DNA of 39,796 nt from Sedimentisphaerales bacterium (lineage in GTDB: Bacteria; Planctomycetota; Phycisphaerae; Sedimentisphaerales; SG8-4). Positions 19,305-28,608 of the stretch are shown one piece after another. The notes beneath the pieces are model-generated. The model searched no databases. It saw only the letters and a list, made by a program, of their open reading frames with translations, and was not told where the DNA came from. How positions within the stretch are numbered: the first letter of the stretch is position 1; every line of letters starts with the position of its first letter. The translations under genes and the position numbers were made by a program. The DNA is taken from the NCBI GenBank assembly GCA_016928975.1, contig JAFGJR010000137.1, positions 1 to 39,796 of the forward strand. The letters run 5' to 3'.

Positions 19305-20471
19305 TTGCCTGCCACTCGTCGGCCCGTCAGCTACGCCGCACAAAACGGCTACCTGAAGCTGGTACAAATGCTGTTGGATAGCGGTGCACAGCCAAGCCGT
19401 GCGGCTACGCCAGACCGGGCACCGGCGATCCTCGCGATGAACCGCAATCACATGGAACTGGTCAAATTCCTCGTGTCTCGCGGCGCCGACGTCACGCTTC
19501 ACCTGGCGGCGTACATCGGGGATATCGAGAGGGCCCAGACCCTGATCCGCAACGGCAGCGATGTCAACGCACGCGGGCAGGCAGGAGAGACGCCCTTGCA
19601 CATGGTGGTCTGCGGCGGCCACCGAGACTTGGCTGAGTTGCTTATCAGCAGGGGAGCCGATGTGAATGCACATGCCTCGCTCGGCTGGACGCCTCTTCAC
19701 GAGGCGGCATGGCACGGACGCAAGGAGATAGCGGAGCTTCTCGTCAGCCGGGGTGCGGCCGTGAGTGCCAAGACCATCGAGGACAGCAGTCGCAACTACT
19801 TCCCATATGTCCATGCTCCGCTGCACAAGGCGGCTCAAATGGACCTTGCGAACGTGGCCCGCGTCTTGATCGCGCATGGGGCAAATGTCCGTGCATGGGA
19901 TCGATACGGGAAGACGCCGCTTCACACCGCAGCCTGTTTCGGGAGCACGAGCGTGGTCGAGGTTCTTCTCGCTCACGGCGCCGATCCAAATGCCAGGAAG
20001 AGCAGGTACGACCTGACACCTTTGAGTTATGCACGAGGATCTGGTTTTGTGGAAGTGGCTCGACTCCTCGGCGGTGACCCCAGTAAGCTGGTGTCCGGCC
20101 CATATCGGGTGGTCATCACAGATCCCAATTCCATTGAGGCCTTTGTGGGACCCCAGACGAGTGTCGATGAGGTCTGGGTCCCAAATGAGACACAACTCAA
20201 GGAATTTGAGGCGGCCATCAGCAGACTCCTCCGCGAGAGGGCCGCCCCGCACAACGAGTATGAACGCACCCTGGTCCATTTGCGCAGGTGCCATAGAGAG
20301 TACGCTGGCTTCACCTATAGGGGAAAGAAGCACATCGCCTGCTATCTGAACTGCGGCGAGTTCATCGAAAAGCCCATCGCCAATCGCTTTGGCATCCAAG
20401 GCGGAAGGTGGGGCCCATACAAATTGCTGTTCGACGCAGGCAGCAAGACAATCGTTGAACCAACCACGTGA
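19305..20471 (+). CDS. ankyrin-repeat protein, start uncertain
   Basis: Up to 388 residues from a TTG at 19305; a stop lies 12 bp further upstream in frame, and no good ribosome binding site is visible. The frame opens in the middle of the first ankyrin unit (SYAAQNGYLKLVQMLLDSGA), so the 5' end may be lost or shifted. About seven ankyrin repeats follow (to ~265), with canonical TPLH and ADVNA elements. A C-terminal domain (~268-388) has YAGFTYRGKKHIACYLNC and resembles small beta-domains of unknown function in which an aromatic-rich R-x-Y-A-G strand precedes a conserved hairpin. No signal peptide is seen. Function is unknown. Confidence 0.72.
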   Translation: MPATRRPVSYAAQNGYLKLVQMLLDSGAQPSRAATPDRAPAILAMNRNHMELVKFLVSRGADVTLHLAAYIGDIERAQTLIRNGSDVNARGQAGETPLHMVVCGGHRDLAELLISRGADVNAHASLGWTPLHEAAWHGRKEIAELLVSRGAAVSAKTIEDSSRNYFPYVHAPLHKAAQMDLANVARVLIAHGANVRAWDRYGKTPLHTAACFGSTSVVEVLLAHGADPNARKSRYDLTPLSYARGSGFVEVARLLGGDPSKLVSGPYRVVITDPNSIEAFVGPQTSVDEVWVPNETQLKEFEAAISRLLRERAAPHNEYERTLVHLRRCHREYAGFTYRGKKHIACYLNCGEFIEKPIANRFGIQGGRWGPYKLLFDAGSKTIVEPTT

Positions 20472-20533
20472 TTCTGCTGTCCCACGTCGTCTGAGATGAC
20501 GATGCCGAGGGAAAAGAAGCGGGACAAGCACCG

Positions 20534-21832
20534 CTACAAAGAGAGCCGACTTAGCCAATCCGCAGAGGCACTTGTCCCGACTGGTTCGCTGCTTGGCTCG
20601 ACTTCTGCTGTCTCTAACAATCGCACCTTGGGTGACAATATCTGGGACTCGTAGACGAAGTGTTTGAGGATCTCCACCTGAAGTCTCTCATCCTCTTTGA
20701 GCCGGACGGTTGACAGAGCCGGATTCTCGCGATTGATCTCAGCGATCTCCGCTCCTCGAACAAAAGCACCTACGAGCTTCGAGGTGAGTCCTGTTCTCTG
20801 ATAGCCATCCTGCGCCAACGCGTCCGATACATTGCACGCCATTGTGATCGAAAGAAAATGTAAGTCGTCCAGGTCGCTTGAGGATGGGCTCCTATAGAGG
20901 TCCTTGGTATCATCGGGCAACTTGAACATGTCGAAGAAGATGCTCTTGGTTATCTCTTCCCTGACATCATCTGGTGAGACTCCTCTTCCGATGGCTCGGC
21001 TGACTTTGCGAGCGACATTCCTGAGTACGATCTCAGATGCGCACAAGAGATCAACCGGCTTCAGGAATCCTGCTTTGAAGGAGTCCTCCAAATCATAGGT
21101 TGAGTAGGCAATGTCATCCGCAATGTCCATGATCTGGCATTCTACGGTCTTGAATCGGCCTGAGTGCTTCTTCCCGCCGCAGACCTTGGCCTTGACGCGG
21201 TCTACTACATCCTTTTCCGATGCATAATAGCCCTTTATGGGCCTCCTTGCCGACGACTTGTTAGCCCTCCTCAACGGGATTCGCCTGTCATATTTCAGTA
21301 TCGACGCTATGGACCTTGCTGTGAGATTAAGTCCTATTCTCCTGTCGATTCCGTTCCTGTCTATGCCATAGGCGGTTCCCTCGATGGGGCGTCGCTTCTC
21401 AATCCTCACGATCAACCGCAGGGTCTGCGCGTTTCCTTCAAAACCTCCAAATCTGGCCATCAGTCTATCCAGCGTCTCCTCCCCAAAATGGCCAAATGGG
21501 GGATGACCAAGGTCATGTGCCAGACCCGCAAATTCTGCAATGTCCGGCTCAATGCGCAGGTCCTCGCCGGCCTCGGTCAGATCATGATTGAGCTTGATTG
21601 CAATGGACTTGGCGATCTGCGCAACCTCCAGTGAATGGGTCAGCCTGTTTCGGAAGAAATCAGACTCGCCCCCGGGAAAAAGCTGTGTCTTGCCCTGAAG
21701 CCGGCGCAAAGAAGGGGAATGAATCAAGCGCGCCCAATCCCGGCGCCATGGGCTTCGATAGGTCTCCTTCACAAACGCCGGAGGCGGCTCTGTGATTTGA
21801 ACACGCCATTCATCATCGCTGGTGTAGCGCAT
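20534..21832 (-). CDS. dgt: dGTPase-like deoxynucleotide triphosphohydrolase
   Basis: This 432-residue HD-domain protein should remove triphosphate from dGTP or other dNTPs. The dGTPase pattern is intact: RRLQGKTQLFP, NRLTHSLEVAQ (first HD histidine), AHDLGHPPFGH (the HD pair), then FEGNAQTLR and a distal MDIADDIAYSTYDLEDS with the last metal-binding Asp. Length fits the short class of bacterial dGTPases. Homologues act in dNTP balance, and some are anti-phage enzymes that starve phage of nucleotides. No clear Shine-Dalgarno precedes ATG 21832, but a 53-codon gene ends 24 bp upstream and may couple its translation. Base use is less GC-rich than in the flanking genes. Confidence 0.9.
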   Translation of the reverse strand: MRYTSDDEWRVQITEPPPAFVKETYRSPWRRDWARLIHSPSLRRLQGKTQLFPGGESDFFRNRLTHSLEVAQIAKSIAIKLNHDLTEAGEDLRIEPDIAEFAGLAHDLGHPPFGHFGEETLDRLMARFGGFEGNAQTLRLIVRIEKRRPIEGTAYGIDRNGIDRRIGLNLTARSIASILKYDRRIPLRRANKSSARRPIKGYYASEKDVVDRVKAKVCGGKKHSGRFKTVECQIMDIADDIAYSTYDLEDSFKAGFLKPVDLLCASEIVLRNVARKVSRAIGRGVSPDDVREEITKSIFFDMFKLPDDTKDLYRSPSSSDLDDLHFLSITMACNVSDALAQDGYQRTGLTSKLVGAFVRGAEIAEINRENPALSTVRLKEDERLQVEILKHFVYESQILSPKVRLLETAEVEPSSEPVGTSASADWLSRLSL

Positions 21833-21856
21833 GTGTATCCGGCCCGGATGAGCTGG

Positions 21857-22018
21857 CTATGATTGCGACTTCTTGCCTTTCTTTGAGACGAGGACCTCTC
21901 CGGAGGCGCTGACAGAAATGCGGTACGATTTCTTGATCGCTTTCGGGAGGTAAGCCTTCTCAATAGCTGCTTTTCGCATTTCACCAAGTGCTTTGCTTGA
22001 TAGACACAGTTTTCCCAT
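21857..22018 (-). CDS. 53-residue basic protein upstream of dGTPase
   Basis: The ATG at 22018 has AGAGGG about 9 nt upstream, and the frame runs 53 codons to TAG at 21857, 24 bp before the dGTPase start on the same strand. The protein is basic (about 11 Lys and 2 Arg), with a helical N-terminal part (KALGEMRKAAIEKAYLPKA) and a short beta-like C-terminal part (YRISVSASGEVLVSKKG). I do not recognise a family. The close upstream position suggests one transcript with the dGTPase, as an accessory or regulatory subunit. It is too short for routine gene finders. Confidence 0.55.
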   Translation of the reverse strand: MGKLCLSSKALGEMRKAAIEKAYLPKAIKKSYRISVSASGEVLVSKKGKKSQS

Positions 22019-22349
22019 GCTTGTTGCCCTCTCATTACTCCTGTAGCATAATCATCATCGTGTGCAAGTGCAAGGGAAAAGACTCCCTCATCCAAGATAC
22101 GAGCGAGGCCGTCCCGTCCCGAGTCGGCGGGCTTGAGTGGGATTCTTGCCCGAGACTCGGCGTTCACGAATCCACCTTCAGGGACTTGGACGAAGAAGAG
22201 GCTGCCAATCCTGTAGGCCACTCTAACCGCTTCGTCACCAATTTCAGTTCCTTTGCCAAGCTTGGATTGGCCGATAGGTTGTGGTATCTTCGGGCTGGGA
22301 CTGCGTCCTGTGTTCTGGTAGTGCTGTTTCTGATCGCAGAGGAGAACCG
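22019..22349. other. divergent intergenic region, 331 bp
   Basis: It separates the reverse-strand dGTPase pair from the forward beta-helix gene and should hold promoters for both. A 240-codon reverse frame crosses it but overlaps the 53-residue gene and the start of the beta-helix gene in other frames and has no ribosome binding site. No gene is called. Confidence 0.4.
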
Positions 22350-24323
22350 ATGAAACGACTGCTGTGGCTTTGCTGTCTTGTGCTCTTGTCCTGTTCGTTG
22401 TCCTGGGCTCAGGACTACTACGTCGCCACGGACGGCGACGACACGAGCGCCGGGACGTTTGAGAAGCCGTTCGCAACGTTGGAGAAGGCACGCGATGCCG
22501 TTCGGCAAAAGAGAGGCCGGGGGCTGCCTGACGGCGGCGTCACGGTCTGGCTCCGTGATGGCAAGTACTTTCGCTCGCAGTCCTTCACGCTGACCAGCGC
22601 AGATTGCGGCGAGCCGAACAAACCGATTGTCTATCGAGCGTATCCGGGCGAGCAAGTCCGGTTGATCGGCGGGCGGGAGCTGCGGCCGGATTGGTTTTCG
22701 CCGGTCGTACAGACTGATCCGGCGTGGTCCCGTCTCGATGCGGCTGCGCGTGGCCAGTGTCTCAGGGTCGATCTGGCTTCACACGGCGTGGCGGAGCACG
22801 GCGAGGCCCTGCGAACGGAACTCAGCGTCAACGGCGAGCTGATGCCGCTGGCTCGCTGGCCCAACGAGGGCTTCGTCCGCACGACTACCGCGGAGAACGA
22901 CATCACGTTCGGCTACGACGATCCCCGGCCGCAACGATGGCTCCAGGCCTCCGACGTCTACGCCGCCGGATACTGGCGCTACGGCTGGTCCAACCGCATC
23001 GAGAAGATCGCCTCCATCGATACGGCGACCAGGAAGATCACGCTGGCCAAGTCCCCGAGCTACGGCATCCAGGCGAACAAGCCGTACTTCGTCCTCAACC
23101 TCCTGGAGGAGATCGACCGGCCCGGCGAGTGGTACCTTGATCGCCAGGCGCACGTCCTTTACTTCTGGCCACCCTCGGACGTGCAGGGAGCCGAGATCCT
23201 CATCTCCACGCTGGCTCAGCCGGTTGTCTCCATGAAGGACGCGTCCTGTGTCCGCCTGGAAGGGCTTATTCTGGAGATGGGCGCGGATGATGCCGTTGAG
23301 ATCGCCGGTGGGCGAAGCGCACTCGTCGCCAATTGCACGATCCGCAACGTGCGCAAAGACGGGATCACGTTGTCCGGCGAGAACAACGGCGTTTCACACT
23401 GCGCGATTCACGACATCGGCGAGACTGGCGTGTCCCTCTCAGGCGGGGACCGCAAGCAGCTTGTCTCGTGCGGCAATTTCGTGCGCGATTGTCGCATTCA
23501 CAATTTCGGTCGGTGGGAGCGAACCTACGCGCCGGCGATTCAGATCGGCGGCGTCGGCTGCATCGCCGCCGACAACCTGCTCTACGATGGGCCGCACTCC
23601 GCGATCCTCTTCGGCGGCAACGAGCATCTGATTGAGCTGAACGAAATCTACGGCGTCTGCTACGAGGTGGACGACGCCGGCTCAGTCTATTGCGGCCGCG
23701 ATTGGGGCCTGCGCGGCAACGTCATTCGCCACAACTTCTTCCACAATATCCAGAGCAACCTGGGCGGCTCCAACGGGGTCCACGCGGTCTACCTCGACGA
23801 CTGCGCCAGCGGCATCACGGTCTTCGGCAACACGTTCTATCAGATCAGCGGGCGGGCGATCATGTGCGGCGGAGGTCGCGACAACACCATCGAGAACAAC
23901 GTGATCGCCAGGTGCGGCTCCGCCCACTTCACCGACCGGCGAGGCAAGGTCTGGATCGACAAGGACGACAGTTGGAAGCTGCTCGACAAGATCCAGCGGT
24001 ACAACTACACCCAGCCGCCGTGGAGCTCGCGCTATCCGCGCCTGGCCCACATCCTCGACAATGGCTACGAGCAGGCGAAAGAGCCGGAAGGTTGTGTCAT
24101 CCGCACCAATAACGGCTGGCAGAACAAACGCTGGCTGGAGAAGAACTGCCTCGGCGCCTGCGGCGGGTTCGACTTCTATACTATCGAGAACAACATTGAG
24201 GACCAGGACCCGCGATTCGTCGATGAGCAGACGCTGAATCTGGCTCTGCGCGATGATTCACCGGCGTACTCACTGCCGGGCTTTCAGCGAATCCCCTTCG
24301 AGCAGATCGGCCCCACGGACTGA
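22350..24323 (+). CDS. secreted right-handed parallel beta-helix protein (pectate-lyase-like fold)
   Basis: This 657-residue protein starts at ATG 22350 with GAGGAG upstream and has a signal peptide (MKRLLWLCCLVLLSCSLSWAQ without last residue). The DUF1565-like opening YYVATDGDDTSAGTFEKPFATLEKA, here split from its 26-residue whole, is followed by a jelly-like insert (~100-290). The beta-helix coils then run from ~300 to ~545 with repeated N-x-I and G-x-x-x-x-N patterns (GNVIRHN, GNTFYQISGR, NTIENNVIARC). Such proteins in planctomycetes act on or bind plant and algal polysaccharides. No lyase-specific catalytic triad could be fixed, so substrate is open. It neighbours DUF2961 and DUF1080 genes of the same general theme. 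Confidence 0.85.
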   Translation: MKRLLWLCCLVLLSCSLSWAQDYYVATDGDDTSAGTFEKPFATLEKARDAVRQKRGRGLPDGGVTVWLRDGKYFRSQSFTLTSADCGEPNKPIVYRAYPGEQVRLIGGRELRPDWFSPVVQTDPAWSRLDAAARGQCLRVDLASHGVAEHGEALRTELSVNGELMPLARWPNEGFVRTTTAENDITFGYDDPRPQRWLQASDVYAAGYWRYGWSNRIEKIASIDTATRKITLAKSPSYGIQANKPYFVLNLLEEIDRPGEWYLDRQAHVLYFWPPSDVQGAEILISTLAQPVVSMKDASCVRLEGLILEMGADDAVEIAGGRSALVANCTIRNVRKDGITLSGENNGVSHCAIHDIGETGVSLSGGDRKQLVSCGNFVRDCRIHNFGRWERTYAPAIQIGGVGCIAADNLLYDGPHSAILFGGNEHLIELNEIYGVCYEVDDAGSVYCGRDWGLRGNVIRHNFFHNIQSNLGGSNGVHAVYLDDCASGITVFGNTFYQISGRAIMCGGGRDNTIENNVIARCGSAHFTDRRGKVWIDKDDSWKLLDKIQRYNYTQPPWSSRYPRLAHILDNGYEQAKEPEGCVIRTNNGWQNKRWLEKNCLGACGGFDFYTIENNIEDQDPRFVDEQTLNLALRDDSPAYSLPGFQRIPFEQIGPTD

Positions 24324-24361
24324 AGTCTCGGCACCCGGCGCCTGGATCGCGGCTCAGGGCC

Positions 24362-24964
24362 TTACAGCTTCTTCAGCAGGACCTCGCGGACGATGATCTT
24401 CATCGGGCCGAACTCGGCGCCGGGATGGACCTGGAAGCCGATCGTGCCGGCATCGCTCGTGGTGTCGTGCACGTCGGCCACTTGCCGGCCGTTCAGCCAG
24501 ATTTGCAGATGGTCGCCCTGGGCCTGGACCTTGATCGTATTCCAATCGTCACGGTTGACGAGCGCCTTGTCCTTGTTAATGGCCAGGAAGAGCTTGCCCG
24601 GACAATACAACGTCCCGGAGTAGGCTTCCGGGTTCTTGTATTCGAGGATGTCCGCTTGATAGGCCTTGTCGGGCGACTGGTAGCGGAACCATACGCCGCT
24701 ATTGCAGGGCCACTCCGTGCGATAGGTGACGATCGTCACGAAGTCGCTGAAGCTCTCGCTGGTGAACAGGTCGCCGGGGGCGTTGTTGGCGCCCTGGGTC
24801 CCGACGAGCAACCCGTCCTCGACCACCCAGCGGGCGTTGCCTTCCGTCTGCCAGCCGGCCAGGTCCTTGGCGTTGAACAGCCGGGTGAATCCCGCGTTCG
24901 TCCGGCAGCCCGCAAGGAGCAGTGCGGCCAGCGCGACTACGATCAAACATTTCTTGCTGCACAT
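24362..24964 (-). CDS. DUF1080 lipoprotein (3-keto-disaccharide hydrolase-like)
   Basis: This 200-residue lipoprotein has the lipobox LAGC at C20. The rest is one DUF1080 domain, a concanavalin-like sandwich: FTRLFNAKDLAGWQTEG, WVVEDGLLVGTQG, NSGVWFRY, the strand pair WNTIKVQAQGDHLQIWLNGR, and GTIGFQVHPG. DUF1080 proteins are annotated as 3-keto-disaccharide hydrolases because some members cleave 3-keto-glycosides; others may only bind sugar. The gene follows the DUF2961 gene by 28 bp on the same strand and is probably its operon partner, exported to the same envelope site. Confidence 0.88.
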   Translation of the reverse strand: MCSKKCLIVVALAALLLAGCRTNAGFTRLFNAKDLAGWQTEGNARWVVEDGLLVGTQGANNAPGDLFTSESFSDFVTIVTYRTEWPCNSGVWFRYQSPDKAYQADILEYKNPEAYSGTLYCPGKLFLAINKDKALVNRDDWNTIKVQAQGDHLQIWLNGRQVADVHDTTSDAGTIGFQVHPGAEFGPMKIIVREVLLKKL

Positions 24965-24992
24965 GGGTCTCTATCCTTTCGTCGGTTGCGCA

Positions 24993-26117
24993 TCACTTCT
25001 TCTCTTGCCAGAGATTAGCGGTTCGGGCCTCCTCGTCGGGCATCGGCGGCAGCGGGGCGCTGGGGACCGGCTCGTACCAGAAGGTGGCGGTGGACCAGTC
25101 GTCCTGGATCTCGGCCAGGCCGTCCTGCCAGGCGATCTGCTGGATGGTGATGCGGACCTGCTTCTTCCAGTAGATCGGGTCGGGCAGGTGCCAGCGGTAC
25201 ATGGAGACGAAGTTGTTCTGGTCGAAATTGCAGCCGTTATACAGGTACGGCGTCTGCTGCATGCCATAGGACAGGCCGACATAGTCCTCGCTGCCGGTGC
25301 CGACGATCGTGGGGAAATCCTTGTCGCCGTCCATGTAGACCTTGATCTCGCCCTCGCCCCACCACAGGTTCGGGTGCAGGTTGCGGATGCCGATCAAGGC
25401 GCCGACGTAGCGGCCTCTGCACGTCCGCCGGGGCAGCAGCTCGAAATCCTCCTTCAGCGTCGTTGGATTCTCGCGGCGGAACAACACGTGCAACCGGCCC
25501 ACGTCGATGGGATGGGCGTCCCCGATCGTGTAGTCGATCTGATAGAACAGCGGGACGCTCTCTTTGCCCTCGTTGCTGAGTGTGAACTTGGCCCGGGTGG
25601 TGAACGGCATGGGCAGCCAGATGTTCATGCCGGCGTTGCGGCCCAGCGAGTGCGCGGCGGAGAAGTAGGGCTGGACCTTGCCGTGCGCGAAGCCCATGAA
25701 GTCGCCGATGGGACATTCGATGCTCGGATGGGCCTGGTCGTCCCACCAGGCGCGGATCACGAGGCTGCGCAGGTTCATGGGATTGTTGGAGGTCGTCACC
25801 CAGATGTGCCGGATCGTGCCGATGCCCCGGATGTCGCAGAGCTGGACCTGCTGGCCTCCGTTGAGCGTGATGGCCGGCGAGCCCTTGCGGCCGACGCCCA
25901 GCTTGCTGGCCGCCTTGCCCCCCTCGCCCGGCGCGCCGGTTGGGTTCTCGAAGCAGATCGAGCGCGACATGAGGTCGTTGTCGAGCACGTAGGGCTCGCT
26001 GATCACGTCGCCGGCCCTGGCGAACACGCTCTGCCTGGACTGGCAGGAAACGGCCGTCAGCGACAGAAGGACCATCAGCAGATACAACAGCGTCCGTGCA
26101 AGCGTCTTTGGCGTCAT
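24993..26117 (-). CDS. DUF2961 (GH172-type) lipoprotein
   Basis: This 374-residue protein starts at ATG 26117 after AAAGGAGAG; an upstream in-frame start gives a non-signal extension and is rejected. The signal ends in a lipobox AVSC (C25). The DUF2961 double jelly-roll is shown by GIGTIRHIWVTT, SLVIRAWWDD, CPIGDFMGFAHG, NIWLPMPF, WWGEGEIKVYMDGD and GTGSEDYVG. Characterised GH172 members act on difructose anhydride or D-arabinofuranosyl and related fructosyl/arabinosyl links. A role on arabinofuranosides would agree with the arabinanase locus at 35-38 kb, but this is inference. Confidence 0.9.
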   Translation of the reverse strand: MTPKTLARTLLYLLMVLLSLTAVSCQSRQSVFARAGDVISEPYVLDNDLMSRSICFENPTGAPGEGGKAASKLGVGRKGSPAITLNGGQQVQLCDIRGIGTIRHIWVTTSNNPMNLRSLVIRAWWDDQAHPSIECPIGDFMGFAHGKVQPYFSAAHSLGRNAGMNIWLPMPFTTRAKFTLSNEGKESVPLFYQIDYTIGDAHPIDVGRLHVLFRRENPTTLKEDFELLPRRTCRGRYVGALIGIRNLHPNLWWGEGEIKVYMDGDKDFPTIVGTGSEDYVGLSYGMQQTPYLYNGCNFDQNNFVSMYRWHLPDPIYWKKQVRITIQQIAWQDGLAEIQDDWSTATFWYEPVPSAPLPPMPDEEARTANLWQEKK

Positions 26118-26335
26118 GATCTCTCCTTTCCACTGCAAGGTTTCAGCTACTTCGAGTCGCCAATGCACCCGGTTGGGTGGCTGGGCAGAGAGTGTATCGC
26201 ATCGCGCAGGGGCCGTCAAGGGTGCCGGACGGGGCGTGCCGCGTTTGAGAAGCCGTGCGCCTTGCCGGTTCCGGCCTGGCCGGGTATGATTGGCGTGGTG
26301 ATTGAGTTGTGCTCGTATGGACGGTGTGGAATGCG

Positions 26336-27271
26336 ATGAAGCGGATCCTCTCGGTATCTCGGCGGACGGATGTGCCGGCGTTCTATGGCGACTGGTTCCT
26401 GCGCAGGCTGCGCGAGGGGTATGCCGGTGTGGTGAATCCGTTCGGCGGCAAGCGCTACCTCGTCTCGCTCAAGCCGGAGGATGTGACCTGTTTCGTCTTC
26501 TGGTCGAAGGATTTCACGCCGTTCCTCGGCGCCCTGGACACGCTCGACCGGCTCGGCTACCGGTTCTACTTCAACTACACGCTTACCGCCCTGCCCGAGG
26601 TCTTCGAAAACCACGTAGACAAAGATGCCGCCCTGAAGACGCTGCTGCACCTGAGCCGGCGGTACTCCCCCGCCCACATCAACTGGCGGTTCGACCCGAT
26701 CGTTCTCTCGGACATTACGGACAACGCCTTCTATCTCGACGCGTTCGAGCAGCTTGCCTCGCGGCTGGCCGGCCGCGTCGAACGCTGCTACTTCAGCTTC
26801 GTCGCCCTGTACAACAAGGTGAAGCGCAACTTCCAGCAGATGCAGGAACGCACTGGCATCCGCATCATCGATCCGCACGCGCAGGAGAAGACCGCCCTGG
26901 CCGACCAGCTCGCGGCCATTGCCGAGCAGTACGGTATCCGGATGTACTCCTGCTGTGGCGAGTATCTCCTTAGCCCGTCTATTCACAAGGCTCACTGCAT
27001 CGACGGCGCAGTCATCCAGCGTCTGTTCCATCCCGACGGATTCGAGCCCAGGGACAAGCCCACGCGCCCCGAGTGCGGCTGCACGGAAAGCGTCGATATC
27101 GGCGCCTACGACACGTGTCCGCACGGCTGCCTCTACTGCTACGCCAACGCCAACAAGACCACCGCCGATCGCGCCTACAAAAACCACGACCCCGACTCCG
27201 CCTTCCTCGGCTACAGCCAGGCCCAGTCCGACGAATGGATCACAGAGCTCCGCCAAGAGACGCACGTCTGA
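26336..27271 (+). CDS. DUF1848 family iron-sulfur protein
   Basis: This 311-residue protein starts with MKRILSVSRRTDVPAFYGDWF, the usual DUF1848 opening, and contains VFWSKDFTPF and HINWRFDPI. The C-terminus has a cysteine cluster, CGC ... DIGAYDTCPHGCLYCYAN, which in this family should bind an Fe-S cluster, recalling radical-SAM C-x3-C-x2-C motifs. No reaction is established. ATG 26336 is chosen over an in-frame GTG at 26309 by match to the family start; the ribosome binding site is weak. It is divergent from the DUF2961 gene and 38 bp upstream of the methyltransferase. Confidence 0.88.
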   Translation: MKRILSVSRRTDVPAFYGDWFLRRLREGYAGVVNPFGGKRYLVSLKPEDVTCFVFWSKDFTPFLGALDTLDRLGYRFYFNYTLTALPEVFENHVDKDAALKTLLHLSRRYSPAHINWRFDPIVLSDITDNAFYLDAFEQLASRLAGRVERCYFSFVALYNKVKRNFQQMQERTGIRIIDPHAQEKTALADQLAAIAEQYGIRMYSCCGEYLLSPSIHKAHCIDGAVIQRLFHPDGFEPRDKPTRPECGCTESVDIGAYDTCPHGCLYCYANANKTTADRAYKNHDPDSAFLGYSQAQSDEWITELRQETHV

Positions 27272-27309
27272 CAATTGACCGACTTCCATTCTACAGGTAG
27301 GATACATCC

Positions 27310-28605
27310 ATGCAGTCGCAACTGATGCTATTTGAAGAGGACCCGCCCACAGTGTCTGAGATCAAGGTGGCACGCTCGGGCACTTTCGTGGATAACATGG
27401 CACTCCCTATCCACCGGTGGTTTCGTTACTCCGCCGGCTTCGCTGCACAGTGGGTGGAACAAGTCTTGGGCGAATGGGAGATCGGAAGACGGCACCTTGT
27501 CCTCGATCCGTTCGTGGGATCGGGGACCGTACCCATCGTCTGTGACACGCGGAGAACTCCGAGCCTCGGGGTCGAAGCGCATCCTGTCGTCTCGAGAATA
27601 TGCAAAGCCAAGATGCTCTGGACAACACGACCTGAGCGGCTCAGTGATTTGGGAGCCAGGGTCGTCAGAGAGTCAGAGAGAGAGGTGTCAAGGGCAACAA
27701 ATCATCCCTCTCTGATTGAACGAAGTTATGACCCTGATGTGCTAAGCACCCTCGATGCACTGAAGTCTTCCTGGCTGAAGTTGCGCGATGAATCTCAGGA
27801 ATCAGAACTGGTCTGGCTGGCACTGACCGCAATCCTCCGTCCAACCTCCAGGGCAGGAACCGCGCAGTGGCAGTACATTCTACCCAGCAAGACGAAGAAG
27901 AGGGTCGTTGCGCCTCTGTCTGCGTTTCAGCAGCAGATCAACATCATGAGTGTTGACCTGCGATGGATGCAGGCGCGAGCCGGTGAGTGCCTTGCAGAGA
28001 TCATCGCAGGAGACGCTCGCACGTTTGCGGACGACTTTTCGCGAGAGGTGGATGCCGTCATTACTTCACCGCCGTACGCCAACAATTACGACTATGCAGA
28101 CGCATTGCGCTTTGAAATGTCATTTTGGGGCGACGTGAACGGGTGGAGTGATATTCACGACGCCGTGCGAAAGCATCTGATTGTCTCATCATCGCAGCAT
28201 TCTTCACGCGACAGACTGCGACTTTCCGATCTTCTGAGATCGGAGGCTGTTGCCCCTATTTGTCCTGAACTGACGTCCGCCGTCGAACAACTGGCGGAGG
28301 TGCGGGAGAGTCGTGGAGGCAAGAAGCACTACCACACGATGGTTGCGGCCTATTGCCGCGATATCAGTCTTGTCCTTCGACAACTCCGCCGTGTCTGCAG
28401 GTCTGGTTCCCGTATGTGCTGGGTCATCGGTGACTCTGCTCCGTATGGCGTCCACTGCCCCATCGAGAGATGGGTCGGCGAACTTGCTGTCGCTGCCGGT
28501 TTCAAAAGCTTCCGCTTTGACAAGCTCAGGGACCGGAACATCAAGTGGAAAAATCGCAAACACCGTGTCCCTTTGAAGGAAGGACTCCTGTGGATCGAAG
28601 GGTGA
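27310..28605 (+). CDS. DNA methyltransferase (SPPY type)
   Basis: This 431-residue protein has AGGTAGGA ahead of the ATG. It carries motif I, L65-D66-PFVGSGT (SAM binding), and motif IV, T-S253-P-P-Y256-ANNYDY. SPPY is typical of N4-cytosine and some N6-adenine amino-methyltransferases. Motif I precedes motif IV with ~180 residues between them, a larger gap than in standard alpha or gamma enzymes, and might hold the target recognition region. A late GSRMCWVIGDS gives the motif VI-VIII-like strands. The next gene begins 3 bp after the stop, so this is the modification half of a probable type II restriction-modification pair. Confidence 0.88.
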   Translation: MQSQLMLFEEDPPTVSEIKVARSGTFVDNMALPIHRWFRYSAGFAAQWVEQVLGEWEIGRRHLVLDPFVGSGTVPIVCDTRRTPSLGVEAHPVVSRICKAKMLWTTRPERLSDLGARVVRESEREVSRATNHPSLIERSYDPDVLSTLDALKSSWLKLRDESQESELVWLALTAILRPTSRAGTAQWQYILPSKTKKRVVAPLSAFQQQINIMSVDLRWMQARAGECLAEIIAGDARTFADDFSREVDAVITSPPYANNYDYADALRFEMSFWGDVNGWSDIHDAVRKHLIVSSSQHSSRDRLRLSDLLRSEAVAPICPELTSAVEQLAEVRESRGGKKHYHTMVAAYCRDISLVLRQLRRVCRSGSRMCWVIGDSAPYGVHCPIERWVGELAVAAGFKSFRFDKLRDRNIKWKNRKHRVPLKEGLLWIEG

Positions 28606-28608
28606 GAT

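Noticed and set aside
19029..20558. 509-codon reverse frame over the LamG-GDPD end and the ankyrin gene
   Set aside because: It crosses two forward genes with clear domains, has no ribosome binding site and shows no family.
21769..22491. 240-codon reverse frame in the dgt upstream region
   Set aside because: It overlaps two better-supported gene starts in other frames and has no ribosome binding site. Its middle part reads protein-like, so a decayed gene cannot be fully excluded.
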